In this document: positions 24,901-35,005 of the stretch, piece after piece
How the letters are laid out: each line of letters opens with the position of its first letter
Position numbering within the stretch: the stretch's first letter is position 1
From: Nymphaea colorata
Lineage: Eukaryota > Streptophyta > Magnoliopsida > Nymphaeales > Nymphaeaceae
NCBI RefSeq assembly: GCF_008831285.2
Contig: NC_045147.1
Span: forward strand, 15,726,854-15,790,853
Reading direction: 5' to 3'
Length of the DNA stretch: 64,000 nucleotides
The notes under the pieces: model-generated
The model's database searches: none
The model's input: the letters and a program-made list of their open reading frames with translations, nothing else
Told to the model about the DNA's origin: nothing
Program-made: the position numbers and the translations under genes

Positions 24901-26273
24901 GGAAATTCTAAAGTATTTACATTTGCAATATCGTCTTCTGAACTGAAGTTAGTGCACAACAATGTGAAATGATTTCATCATTAGGCTTTCAATTGTGTTG
25001 TTTCTAGTATCAACCATCTGCCTAGTCACCCATTTACAATAAAAACATTCAATACAATTATCGACCAGGCGAATATCAAATGAACCACAGAATCAAGGAA
25101 AAGCATAAGATCAAAAGAGTATACAGAAAAAAGCGCAGAGAATAAAGGAAGAAAAATGGGAAGATCAAAACAACTGAGTGCGTACATCTCAACCTCTTCC
25201 TACATGTAAAAACACTTCTAAGAAATGACACCAAAACCTGGACCATTAGGTGATAAATCCAAAAACTTGTGATTAGGCCGTTGAGCCAAAAAAGGCTGAG
25301 GTAACCTACTAAATCCACACGTGCAAACAAGAGAATATAAGCCATCACCCCGATCCGACTGCACTAAATACATCAGGAACGGATGTAAAGAGGGAAGGAC
25401 AGGTGAGACTTGCTAACTGTGATGTCGAAATGAGAAGCAGATCCAGAAGCGAAAAGAAAGCAGTTCAAAAGAGCTCGGACAAACTACTAGCTGCAATTTT
25501 GGGCAGCGTATAGGTGAGACGCACGTTCCCAATCCTCAAACTTAAAAGTGCAGATGAGCACAAAATTGCTGCTCTCGGTGGTTTTCCATTGTTATCGTCG
25601 TTTCTCATAGCGGCTATCAAAGTAATCGATACCCTAAGGAGATATACATCCAGTTTTTTACTAATAATGGCACTAATTTTTTCACATCATGTTCAACCAT
25701 TCAAGATCAATTGGAAACAGCCTTTAATTCCCCACATGATGGAAGAAAAACATCCACGCGCAAAGGCAACCCTTTTAGAGAAAGAGAGAGATAGAGAACA
25801 CATTGATCAAAAGGGAAATGTGGGGAAATCTGAACGAACACGCACCAGTATCTGACAGCCTTGCATCTGGAGCATCGGGTGGAGGTGGGCTCGAAGCAGA
25901 CGGCGCACACGTTAGCAGCGGCAGCAGAGGAGGCGACGGAGGATGAGGAGGTGGTCGTGGCTGTGTTCGTGGACAAGGAGGGGGAAGAAGAAAAGGAGGA
26001 GGAGAAGGCGACAGCAGGGACGGCGTTGACGGTGAAAGTGGTGGCGATGGGAGGGGGTGGGGAGAAGGCCAAGGAAGATGAAGCCCGGTACTCAAGGGCG
26101 GCCGTGAGCTCAGCCCGAGCAGACTCTTCAGACGCAAGGATCAGGAGACGCCTAATCTCCTGCTTACGGGCCTCGGCCTGCCTCCATTTTCGGCGTACAA
26201 GGAAGGAGACGAAGGGGACGACGACCAGGACCAGAAGAAAGCCAGGCAGCCCCAAATCTCCGTTTCCGGGCAT
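15967..26273 (-). CDS. UBP16: Ubiquitin carboxyl-terminal hydrolase 16-like (USP family, MYND finger), 11 exons
   Basis: Thiol protease removing ubiquitin from proteins. Exons, 5' to 3': 26273-25846, 23043-21837, 21695-21610, 19647-19558, 19435-19280, 19130-19010, 18907-18750, 17500-17416, 17344-17132, 16983-16922, 16699-15967; 3339 nt, 1112 aa, somewhat longer than I recall for Arabidopsis UBP16. Order of parts: hydrophobic segment 11-26 (likely membrane anchor); MYND zinc finger about 123-160, starting CAVCFEP and ending HWRQGHKEEC, split by intron 1; long Ser-rich linker; USP catalytic domain about 551-869 with Cys box GNSCYANAVLQCL (nucleophile Cys575), two CxxC pairs of a structural zinc site, His box SGHYVCYVK (His829) and WYKIDDS (Asp845/846); Ser-rich tail. 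The plan matches plant UBP15-UBP19. All junctions are GT-AG and phases close, but exon 4/5 uses a weak donor (AC/GTTCTG) and an acceptor chosen to keep frame (19435, alternative 19442), so 1-3 residues there are uncertain. Start: first ATG, directly before the membrane segment. Confidence 0.93.
20450..20722 (-). other. Unrecognised open frame inside UBP16 intron 3
   Basis: After an acceptor-like TTGTTTCAG, an uninterrupted minus-strand frame of about 88 codons ends in TGA. It is rich in aromatic residues early (QFGWWYYGMYPYCFLHWYH) and more ordinary later (EEFGYDMLSMMRVLGF). It has no ATG at its beginning and is not in any UBP family member I know. It could be a decayed transposase or host-gene fragment, an unused cassette exon or chance. 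Confidence 0.2.
23381..23680. mobile_element. 300-bp element with GGTACC words in UBP16 intron 1
   Basis: The left end CTATGTCACATAGGTACG and the reverse complement of the right end, CTATGTCACAGTGGTACG, match at 16 of 18 positions. The flanking octamers are TTCTCAAC (23373-23380) and TCCTCAAC (23681-23688), 7 of 8 identical, indicating a slightly decayed target duplication. GTACC/GGTAC words cluster in the right third; the rest is AT-rich with a CA microsatellite. It is non-coding and lies wholly in the 2.8-kb first intron. Confidence 0.8.
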
Positions 26274-29263
26274 TTATCCCGCCGTGGAAGCATTCAGCAC
26301 GTCGGAAACCCCAGGCCTCACCCCGACGCAAGACCTCCCCAGCAAAGAATACATAGATCTCGCAGATCGCCTCTCGAACCCCCCACCAATTCTCAGCAAA
26401 TTCGCTGATAGGCGACCAACAAAACCAGATACAGAAGAACAATTGGCGAGACCCTCGGACCGCAGACGAAAACGAAAAAAGGGAGAGGAGACCTTAGACC
26501 TGATAGAGAGAGAGAGGGGGGGAGGGAGGGAGGGACGCCAGATGATTTTCTTCTCCCTTTTGGTATTTTGTGCCCCTCTTTTTTCTTCTTTCTTCTTTCT
26601 TCGGATGCCAAGGAAGGAACCACCTTTGGCCACCATTTCGCGTTGAATGCGAAATATTCGCTCACCTGCGCGCTCACGCGTGCGTGCATGCGTGCGTGTG
26701 TGCCGCTTGCAGGGAAAGTTTCATTGAGGACTGCCTATTTTAGGCATAATTCCAGACGAGACGCTCTTACTCTTTTAATTTTCTTTTCTGAATGAAAATC
26801 TCAAAATGCGAACCTGTTTTTGCCACATCAGATCAAACGGTCCGTCGGGGTCAATGGAAGAACAGCAAACATGTTGTAGAAGCGTGTTTGACTGGGTGGA
26901 TCGCGTGTCTTACCAACAACGAAAGGGGTCTCCTTTCATTATCGCGGTTCTTAGATTCTTTGATTCTCATTCAATTTTAAATTCCATAATTTTTGCACCT
27001 ACAACATGGATTTTAAATCCAATATTTTTTAGAAAAAAAAATTATAATTTGGCATTCTGAAACGCAAATAGGGAAAATATTTTTCCTCTCCAAAAAAAAG
27101 AAATGCTGTAAAATTTTACTTTTAATTTGTCACTGGTTTTTCCTCTGCTTTTAAATGAAGTCGTCTCGTGACATTATGTCAACCTTCTCAAGCACGCCGA
27201 AAAATAGTAAATGGTAGTAATAATTTTCTTGTATAATCTTCTCTTAAATGTTAATATGATAAACTTTTTACTTAAACAGCATTACTTGATTATAATCTCA
27301 AGATGAATCCACGATTTCGTATAGAATTTTAAATAGTTTTACACTGAAATTATATGTTTTTAAAATGCTATTAAAAACATTTATATATATATAAAAAAAT
27401 TTCAATTTTTTCTTGCATGTGTTTACATTTTATGTCTCACAAACAGGCGTTAGAATGAAATATATAAAACTTATAGCATAGTTTAGTTATCGTGTCAAAA
27501 GTTAAGCAGGTTTGGGTAACACAGTTGGAGTTAAATACTCTGAAAACAACTCTAGGGATGCCTCCAATAATAAGTGATAATTTCCATAAGAATCTCGCCC
27601 CGCCCTGGTCAACAACTAATAATAATTATGATTAATTTAAACAGCTGCTTCGAACACCCACATATAAGGGCAAAGCATTCTGCGTGTCCCAGTCACGTGT
27701 CATCGGGTATGGCGTGAGCTTGCGTGTCCAAGTCACGTGTCATTGCGTATGGCGTGAGCGTGTGTGTCCCTGTGACGGATCGTTCGTCGATCTTAAATTG
27801 TGATTTTAGTTTGCTACATTTACGACCTCACGATGAAAATATACTCCTATTATGTTTGATTGGGGGCATAGAATAGTTGGTCGGACCAGTTTCAAGAAAA
27901 ATTACATCGACAGGTTTTGGCTCTCATTCAAGGAAAAATACACTCCTTCTCATCACCTAGAACAATGGCATTTGAAATATAATGTTGTTAGAATGAATAT
28001 GATTTATTCTCGATAGGATTCACGCAACAGTTGGGGTGAGAGCTAATAAACAGTCAATCTCCCCTTTAAATTTTTGAGGTATCAACTCTCTGTCTTGAAA
28101 AAGAGAGGAGTCCTTATTATGCAAACAATATTGATTGCCAATAATTTTGAATTACTTTAATGTTTTTTAAAATATATAACAATATCTAACAAACATGTAA
28201 ATTTAAAATAAATCTGAACCGACCAATTCAAATCAAATCAAGGGCAAACCATTTTAATCGGCTCAAGGGTACCATATCTCAACTTTTACCTATCCTTTAA
28301 AATATTTACAAGATCCGTTGCTTTTAATTAATTATATATATTTTTTCCTATTCGAAACTAAATTTTCTGATATTTTTAGCCGATTCAAATTCCATTTAGC
28401 CCGAATCAATCTTTTAGAGCACTTGTGGTCAGTTTGATCAAACTTTCTATTTTAATTCCGTTTTCTTTTTTGAAAAACTCGATTGGCTCTAGAATTTGCT
28501 GGACAGGTTGATTGAAAACGTGAAACTTATATGCGACAAATAGTCATTCATGGACAAATAACTTGGGCTTAATAGTTGAGTTTGACTTGATGACCAGCTT
28601 TTCATAGGACAAAGACAATCGATCCCAAATTCAAAGAAAGCGGTAGACTTGTCCTTGGGACACACCACAGAGGCGACGCTATATTTTATGAATTATTGCT
28701 TTCGTCACCAGACGTCGACTCGTCTCCTTCCGAGTCAACAGCTATTTGTAAAATACCAAATAGAAAATATATTGAAGCAAACAATCAAGAGATGGAATAT
28801 ATTTTTGCAAAAGATTACATAAAAAAGACGATGGAATTTGAAGAAGTTGCGTGGAAGTAATAAGAACTTGTTTTCTTGTTGATTTTGGTGGAATTCTTAT
28901 GAGTGTGACAGAAATTTTGAGACATAAGAGACGCCGTATATCAGATCTGTCACGATCAAGGGTTCAGATTTTGAAAAATTAAATTTTAATGATTAATATT
29001 TTTAGAATTATTAATTTGGCTTGTTGTAGTTGATCCTTTGCTCCCGGTGACGGTCTCAGTTAATAGCAGATCGAAGCCCCAATTCCAACCTGTTTCATCT
29101 TAGAAAAAACCAAAAATGAAAAATGTAGTTTAGCGCCGAAACACCTAAGAATTTTAAAGAAAAGTGGCGGAGGCACATGTGGGGCCATTGTTCACACCAA
29201 CTCACATATAAATAGTTGTATCTTACTAACTTTTACTTATCTATATATACAATATATATATAT
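26274..29263. other. UBP16 upstream region and repeat-rich intergenic DNA
   Basis: The first 400 bp are GC-richer than the surroundings, with a GA/GGGA purine run at about 26500-26535. This should hold the UBP16 5' UTR and promoter. No TATA box was clear. The rest is AT-rich and shows no coding exon. A long plus-strand frame at 25861-26646 is antisense to UBP16 exon 1 and its leader. Confidence 0.45.
27681..27759. repeat. 40-bp tandem duplication, each copy carrying a CACGTG G-box
   Basis: Two near-identical 40-bp units begin at 27681 and 27721, each with TGCGTGTCC(C/A)AGTCACGTGTC followed by GTATGGCGTGAGC. A partial third copy follows from about 27761. Each full unit contains the palindromic G-box core CACGTG. 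It is 1.4 kb upstream of the UBP16 start codon, too far to call a promoter element with confidence. Confidence 0.75.
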
Positions 29264-29310
29264 AGTGTTCCTTTAAGTGGAAAAATCAAAATATCCTCTT
29301 AAACTTCACA

Positions 29311-29374
<64 letters not shown>

Positions 29375-29545
29375 TTCCTTTAAGTGGAAAAATCAAAATA
29401 TCCTCCTAAACTTCACAAATATATATTATAGTGTTCCTTTAAGTGGAAAAATCAAAATATCCTCCTAAACTTCACAAATATATATTATAGTGTTCCTTTA
29501 AGTGGAAAAATCAAAATATCCTCTTAAACTTCACAAATATATGTA
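29264..29545. repeat. Four-copy 59-bp tandem array interrupted by an (AT)n run
   Basis: The unit AGTGTTCCTTTAAGTGGAA plus about 40 bp ending in CTTCACAAATAT starts at 29264, 29371, 29430 and 29489. Copies 2-4 are spaced exactly 59 bp. Copies 1 and 2 are separated by about 57 bp of pure AT repeat, which accounts for the larger spacing. Copies differ only at the CTC(T/C)TAAAC position and at the end. No ORF. Confidence 0.9.
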
Positions 29546-30588
29546 GAAATTTAATATGAAATAATTGATGAGTCCATGGTTTAGAGTTGAAATAGCAACT
29601 TAAACCCTAACTGGGTCGGGTTGGTGGTGGTAGGTCAGACCCTCATGGCCGTCGCCGACGTGACTGTCACGTAGAGGCAAGAAGACAAGAAACAAATTCG
29701 GAGTCTTCCACACAAACGGGCCAAGTTTGGAAAACTGACTGTAACTTCTCCAGAGAAATCCAAGCTCTGCCTCTGCACTGCATCGCATTCGAGCAGCATT
29801 TGGAAAAGTTTTCGCGTGAAACGAAAGATTGAATTTGACTATTTGGCAGCAAACTTCTGCATCGGGACGTTCTATATTTATTCTTTTCTCCATGAGGATG
29901 TCTTCTTGCCCCTTTTTTTCAAAAGGCGAACAGTGAAAGCAGGCTCCTACCGGGGAATATCTAGTTCGGGGAAGAAGATGAAGAAAGAAGAAAGTTGGTG
30001 CAGATCAGAAGCAGGAAATTCGCGCAGGAGAGAGGACCACCACGTAAGAACTTGGGAAAAAAAGGCCAAGAATGATACGATAGATCTTCTGCGTAAGCAT
30101 ACCAACTGAACCAGGGAAAGCAGAAACAGTAATTAATGATAACTGTTTTCTTTCTCTTTGTTCAAGCGCCATGGATCTGCCGGCCAAGATTATGCAACAG
30201 TCAGTGGTGAAACAATAGAAGCTGTGGAGAAACGGTGAATTATCTTAGTGATTGTTATTTTTAGTTACCATTTGAAGGGAAGGAGGGCTTCTTTGATGCG
30301 TTGAACTGAGGCGCTTTTTCATTTTTTATATCCGAATGACTTTTATATGAGATTTTCTCATCTACTCTCTCTCTCTCTCTCTCTAAAAGAAAATTCCTTT
30401 CTTAGTAACTAGGTCTCTCATGCCCACCAAAGTGGGAACACAAATGTGACGTTGTTGAAAGGAAGATGGGTTGTCTAAGTGTCTGATCTCTTTGTTTTTC
30501 CACATTCTCTTATGGGCTTAAATTCATTTTGATGGTGGATGATGGTGGATGGGAGATACCTTTAAGAAGCCAAAGCCCCCCACCCACA
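29546..30588. other. Intergenic DNA, no recognised gene
   Basis: Contains a short GC-richer stretch (29610-30060) with open frames on both strands of under 100 codons and no recognisable domains, plus a (CT)n run at about 30364-30384. Nothing here can be called a gene from sequence alone. Confidence 0.4.
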
Positions 30589-31364
30589 TAGGGGTGAAAA
30601 TGAGCCCAAGTCGAACCCCAAGTTTAGTGATGGAGCTCAGCTCGACTAATGAAACCTTGAGCTCCAAAATAGCTCGACACAAGTAGCTCAAACTAGTTTC
30701 GGTAGTTACATGTTGAGCTCGAACTCGACTCGATTAAGGCTCGACAAACTCGTTTAAATAGAATTGATATTCATCGTTACGTGTTGAGCTCGAGTTTGAC
30801 GCGATTAAGGCTCGACAAATTCATTCGAATAGAATTGATATTCATCGTCACGTGTTGAGCACTAACTCGACTTGATTAAGGGTTGACGAACTCGTAAACT
30901 CGTTTGAATATATCGAACTCTGTCACCAGGGTGCGGCAAACCTGGTGCCGCACCACGTCGACGTGGGTGCAGCCCAGATTCGTACCCAAACCGCACTTTA
31001 TTCATTTCAGTCTATTTTTTGTGTTTTTAATAAATTTGATATTATTAATATATAATAATATATACCCTTGCCACACCGCTGCACTTAAATTTTTTTAGAT
31101 GTGTCACATCAGCACCGACACCCGCACCCACAACCCGCACACCGGTGACTTAAATATCAAATTGATTAAAGCTTGACAAACTCGATTAAGGATCGAACTC
31201 GACTTGGCAGTTACGTGTTGAGCTCGAGCTTAACTCGATTATTTCGAACGAGTCGACTCATGAACTCGAACTCGAGTCATTAAGCAAATGACTCGGCTCG
31301 AACTCGTTCACAAGCTGAGCTTTAACAAGTCAAGCTCGAGTGCTCGACTCATTGTTCACCCATA
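30589..31364. mobile_element. GAGCTC-word hAT-like element (about 776 bp) hosting a second element
   Basis: The left end reads TAGGGGTGAAAATGAG and the right end, reverse-complemented, TATGGGTGAACAATGAG, an inverted repeat with one mismatch and one gap. The octamers outside are CACCCACA (30581-30588) and CACCCTCC (31365-31372), 6 of 8 matching. The interior is built from GAGCTCGA / CTCGACTC / CTCGATTA words in both orientations, including three diverged copies of a unit with TGATATTCATCGT(T/C)ACGTGTTGAGC at about 30760-30880. Positions 30922-31149 have a different word composition and their own inverted ends. Non-coding. Confidence 0.72.
30922..31149. mobile_element. Nested element with GTGCGGCACC words inside the GAGCTC element
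   Basis: The ends GTCACCAGGGTGCGG and (reverse-complemented) GTCACCGGTGTGCGG match at 13 of 15 positions. Subterminal sequences carry GGTGCCGCACC and CACCCGCACC words, while the host element is made of GAGCTC words. The middle is AT-rich (about 31000-31070). No clear target duplication was found at these borders, so the nested insertion rests on the inverted ends and the abrupt composition change. Confidence 0.55.
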
Positions 31365-32959
31365 CACCCTCCCTCCTTTCCTTCTACTCTCATGGTCTTT
31401 GGCTGTTTCTCCATTGTTTGCAGACGAGAGGATTAGTATACATGAGAATCGAACAACGACTAGACTTTAAATCCTCACTGGAATGGATTTAATTTCTCAA
31501 ATTGGTTTATGAGTTACTTGGTAATTGGATTGGATCCTAGGATCCAGATGTGATATGCATGTTGGTGTCAAAGATTGTCAAATTCACTTGTAAGTGGGTA
31601 TGAATTGTTAAACCCTATAAACCTTTGAAGATTTCCCAAAACCTTCAAATTCGTAATATTTCAACGTCTAACTTTGCAAATATTGAGTGTTAAAATTTTA
31701 TCCTTCATAAGAGACGCATACTTTTTAGCGTTGGACTTCAAGTCTGAGTGTTAACCAAGAATGATGTTCTGAGTTTTAACCCGAATTCTGATGTTACCAA
31801 CTCAGAACATAGTGCAATCAACTTTGGAAATGTGCTTCCCTGCACTTGTGATGTGATGTTACACACAATGTCAATGTCTTTCATTAAGTGCAAGAACGTT
31901 CCCTCTTCAACCTCAACCGTTTCATATTCATAACCAATACATATGTGTCTCTTTTCGGTGTGAATTAGTGGCGTTCATGGGCATTTAACTTTTCAAGGTT
32001 GTCCAAGTTCAATCAATGGCAGACATGGAGGCATACCAATGTGGCACCCAATAAGATAATCTAAAAATCGCTACAACTTTCAAGATCTTGCTTTGATTAC
32101 AATATAGGAAGCATTTACTTTATATTTAAAGATTCATAGACCTGACGTGGATTTGACACGACATGCTTTTGATGATGTAGTAAACGATATGCGTTAGAAA
32201 TAATTAATGAGTGCCAGGGACCAAAACATGTCGCTGAAACTTAGCCATGTATCCGTAATGGTTTTATTGACCGTTGATGACGAGAGTGTCGGTAAAAATC
32301 ATCAGCAGCACGTTGGTGTAGCCACAATCACCGACATATGTTTGCCCACGCGTCGCTAAATCCATCTTTTAGTGCAACCACCACCCAAAAACTTAATTAA
32401 CATGTCTTTCGAAAGAGATAGAGATGCAATGGCACCGGGTACCTCATCTTCTTTTCTCTTTTGTAGTGTCTGGTGCACTTGAACCTATAAATTTCGATTC
32501 TCCTCACATGGCATGTTGCCTTTGCGCCCGTCATAGTCCATGGAAATCAACAACACACAGATTCATTCACGTACAAGTTTGTCATTGGAGGATTGATATT
32601 TTTCATTTCACGTAGAACTTTACTGCACTGTATACTAGTCAACTGCCGCAATAGTCAAATGTTTCCTTTACCACATAGTTTTATTGATGAAAGAATCTCT
32701 ACATTGTGGTTTCCATGTTTTAGCTTTAAAATCAAGCACAGTAAGATAAAAGATAGAGAAAGGGAAAGATAGTGCTTGAAGACTCTCAGGCCCATAAACA
32801 TGTTTATTAGAGGCAGACTTCGGTTATCGTGCAGGCACACGGTCAAATAAATCTTGTCGATCAGACGTGCCAGTTGGACTCTCTTTGGCATTATACTTTA
32901 TCAGTTCGATTTTCGTTGGTACTGAACTCCTATTCCATATAGAATGGAGTATAGGAGTA

Positions 32960-33199
32960 GTTTGACACTCATAACAAATTGTTGCTGTCCAGCGAGTGTC
33001 TTAAAATTTAAGATGAATTCATGCAACACTATGTTATGGAGTTGCATGAATCGACTTCAATTTTTTGGGGCAAGTTCAATGGATAATAACAAAAATTTAA
33101 GATGGATTCATGCAACACTATGTTGCGGAGTTGCATGAATCTGCTTTCGTTTTTGGGGTAAGTTCACTCGATGATAACAATTTGTTACTGTTGTCAAAC
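32960..33199. mobile_element. Foldback/MITE-like element with two internal hairpin repeats
   Basis: The left end begins GTTTGACACTCATAACAAAT and the right end, reverse-complemented, begins GTTTGACAACAGTAACAAAT; the shared parts are GTTTGACA and TAACAAATTGTT. Inside, an 89-bp tandem duplication carries in each copy a perfect 11-bp inverted repeat, ATTCATGCAAC and GTTGCATGAAT (33017-33051 and 33106-33140). Similarity may extend outward (TAGGAGTA / TAGAAGGTC), so borders may be wider. A 33-bp tandem unit (GTGTCAAGGTGAA) follows at 33211 and 33244. No coding capacity and no defined target duplication. Confidence 0.6.
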
Positions 33200-33279
33200 G
33201 ACCTTCTACGGTGTCAAGGTGAATGACACTGGCTCATTTTATGGTGTCAAGGTGAAGGACACTATCTCAACACCAGGTT

Positions 33280-34710
33280 GCGATGCATGGCCGATTATCT
33301 TCCGGCTCACCCTTAAAAGAGAGTTTAAATTAACTTTTCTGCAATTTCAGAAAAAGTGTCCATGTAGCCAAGACACATTGAAGCCATAGACAAATACATT
33401 AATTTTGGGTTTTAAACTGCTATATTTTTCTCAGAGTTTCTTGGAGAAAAAATCAAGAAAAAATTGGTAAATTTAGAATGATTAATCTTTCAGCAAGAAA
33501 GAGAAAGGTGGCCAAAATCTCCAAAATAAAATGCAAAAAGTATGAAAATAAAAATATGGTAATTAAAAACTATAAAAAAAAAACTAAAAAAAAAGAATAA
33601 AAGGGGGAAAACACGAAAGAAGAGAGAGAGAGAGAGAGAGAGAAAAAAAAAGCAAAGACCTTAGTGGTTGCTAGTACTAGCAAATGCAACTTCTCTTGAG
33701 TTAAATGTGCCAACTAACTTCTTAATTCCATCCCACATTGTAAACAACTCCAACCTAACGCCTTCATTCCTACTTCAACTATTTTACACGAGAAATTTGC
33801 GTGTGATTTTCATGATCATAACTGTTGGTTACTTTTCCAAGCATATAATGAATCTATTTTTGGGAAATTTAAAACTGATTTGGTATTTGAAAAGCGTGAT
33901 ATTTGAAAATATGTTTTGAAAATACTTTTTTTTTTTTAAAAAAAAACACCAACTTATGGTTTTGGAAGACATATGTATACCGGCAGGACATGAAGATTTA
34001 GTTGATTAATTGAATAAAGGTAAGTCCTAAAAAAGCTGTTAAGAAAAGCGATCACATAAAAGACATGTCGTCAGTTCGATTCTCATGGGTTACACGGCAC
34101 GCTTAGAACGATGTAGCTGACAAGTACACCACATTCCATCCAAATCTCAACACAGTCTAAGGGCAACATAAATGAAAGTGCCTTCAGACCTCTTTTTCCA
34201 ATGATAGATTGTTAAGATGGATCTTAACTTCATAATCTCAATGAAGACTATTTTATTTTATTTTTTATTTGTATGTTATATTTTAAAGTCTAATTTGCGT
34301 GTTTTCTCGTGCATTCAGTGAAGCCGGGCAAAGTCAAGTTACTTCAAATGGGAAACAGAAAAGCTTGTGAAAAGCAGAAAAAAAAATTAATGAAAAATAA
34401 TTCAACGTGGAGATCCGTGGCCATGCGCAGATACTTAATTCCAAAATGCTGCCGCCTGATGCTGCTCATATTAATGTGGAAAATTTTCAGATTTGCACTA
34501 AAAGTTTTGGACTTTATCAAAAACGCACCTAGGTTTATAGACTATTATTAATAGTGAGCCAAGCTTTTGCGTAGTTATCGAAAAACTCATTTCTGTTAGT
34601 TTAATGCAAATAATCTCAAAGTCAACGTTGATTAATGAGTTAAAATGGATCTTATACTTTTGTGTTATCGTTGAGTTTTATTTTTATTTTTTATCCAGTT
34701 ACAACGTCTT
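33280..34710. other. Intergenic DNA, no recognised gene
   Basis: AT-rich, with a (GA)n run at about 33620-33645 and poly(A)/poly(T) stretches near 33570-33590 and 33928-33948. At about 34070-34090 the text GTTCGATTCTCATGGG resembles a Pol III B box, but no A box or cloverleaf accompanies it. An ATG frame at 34309-34551 (80 codons) has no recognisable features beyond basic composition. Confidence 0.4.
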
Positions 34711-35005
34711 TAGGGGTGTTTGTCAGACAATGTAAAATAAGATTTTGAATGACAAAACCTGATTTTGCACCAAAACATCATTTCAAGAATGTTTGTATGA
34801 CATTGAAATTGGGTTTTGCTAAAATCTAGTTTTCATAAAGAGCCTGAAAACCGGCCTCCCCTATGTTTTTTAAGCAAAACTAATTTTTATCTTTATACCA
34901 AGTTTTTACTTGTCATCCAAACATCTAAACCAAGTTTACAAAACTAAGTTTTTAACGAAGTTTTCACAAAAACCAAGTTTTTGAAAATGTCATCCAAACG
35001 CTCTA
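34711..35005. mobile_element. MITE-like element with AAAACTTGGTTTT words
   Basis: The left end is TAGGGGTGTTTGTCAGACAA; the right end reverse-complemented is TAGAGCGTTTGGATGACATT. They align with TAG, GTTTG and GACA shared. The interior repeats ACCAAGTTTT / AAAACTAAGTTTT / TTTTGC(T/A)AAAA words. The flanking octamers AACGTCTT and AGGGGCTT match at only 5 of 8. Classed as hAT-like by its ends and word-filled interior; borders provisional. Confidence 0.5.

Noticed and set aside
25861..26646. Plus-strand open frame of 261 codons
   Set aside because: It is antisense to UBP16 exon 1 and its GC-rich leader. Its Glu/Ala/Arg-rich composition mirrors the Ser/Pro/Ala codons of the real exon, and it has no domain.
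34065..34095. Pol III B-box-like GTTCGATTC
   Set aside because: Isolated motif without an A box, stems or poly(A) tail.
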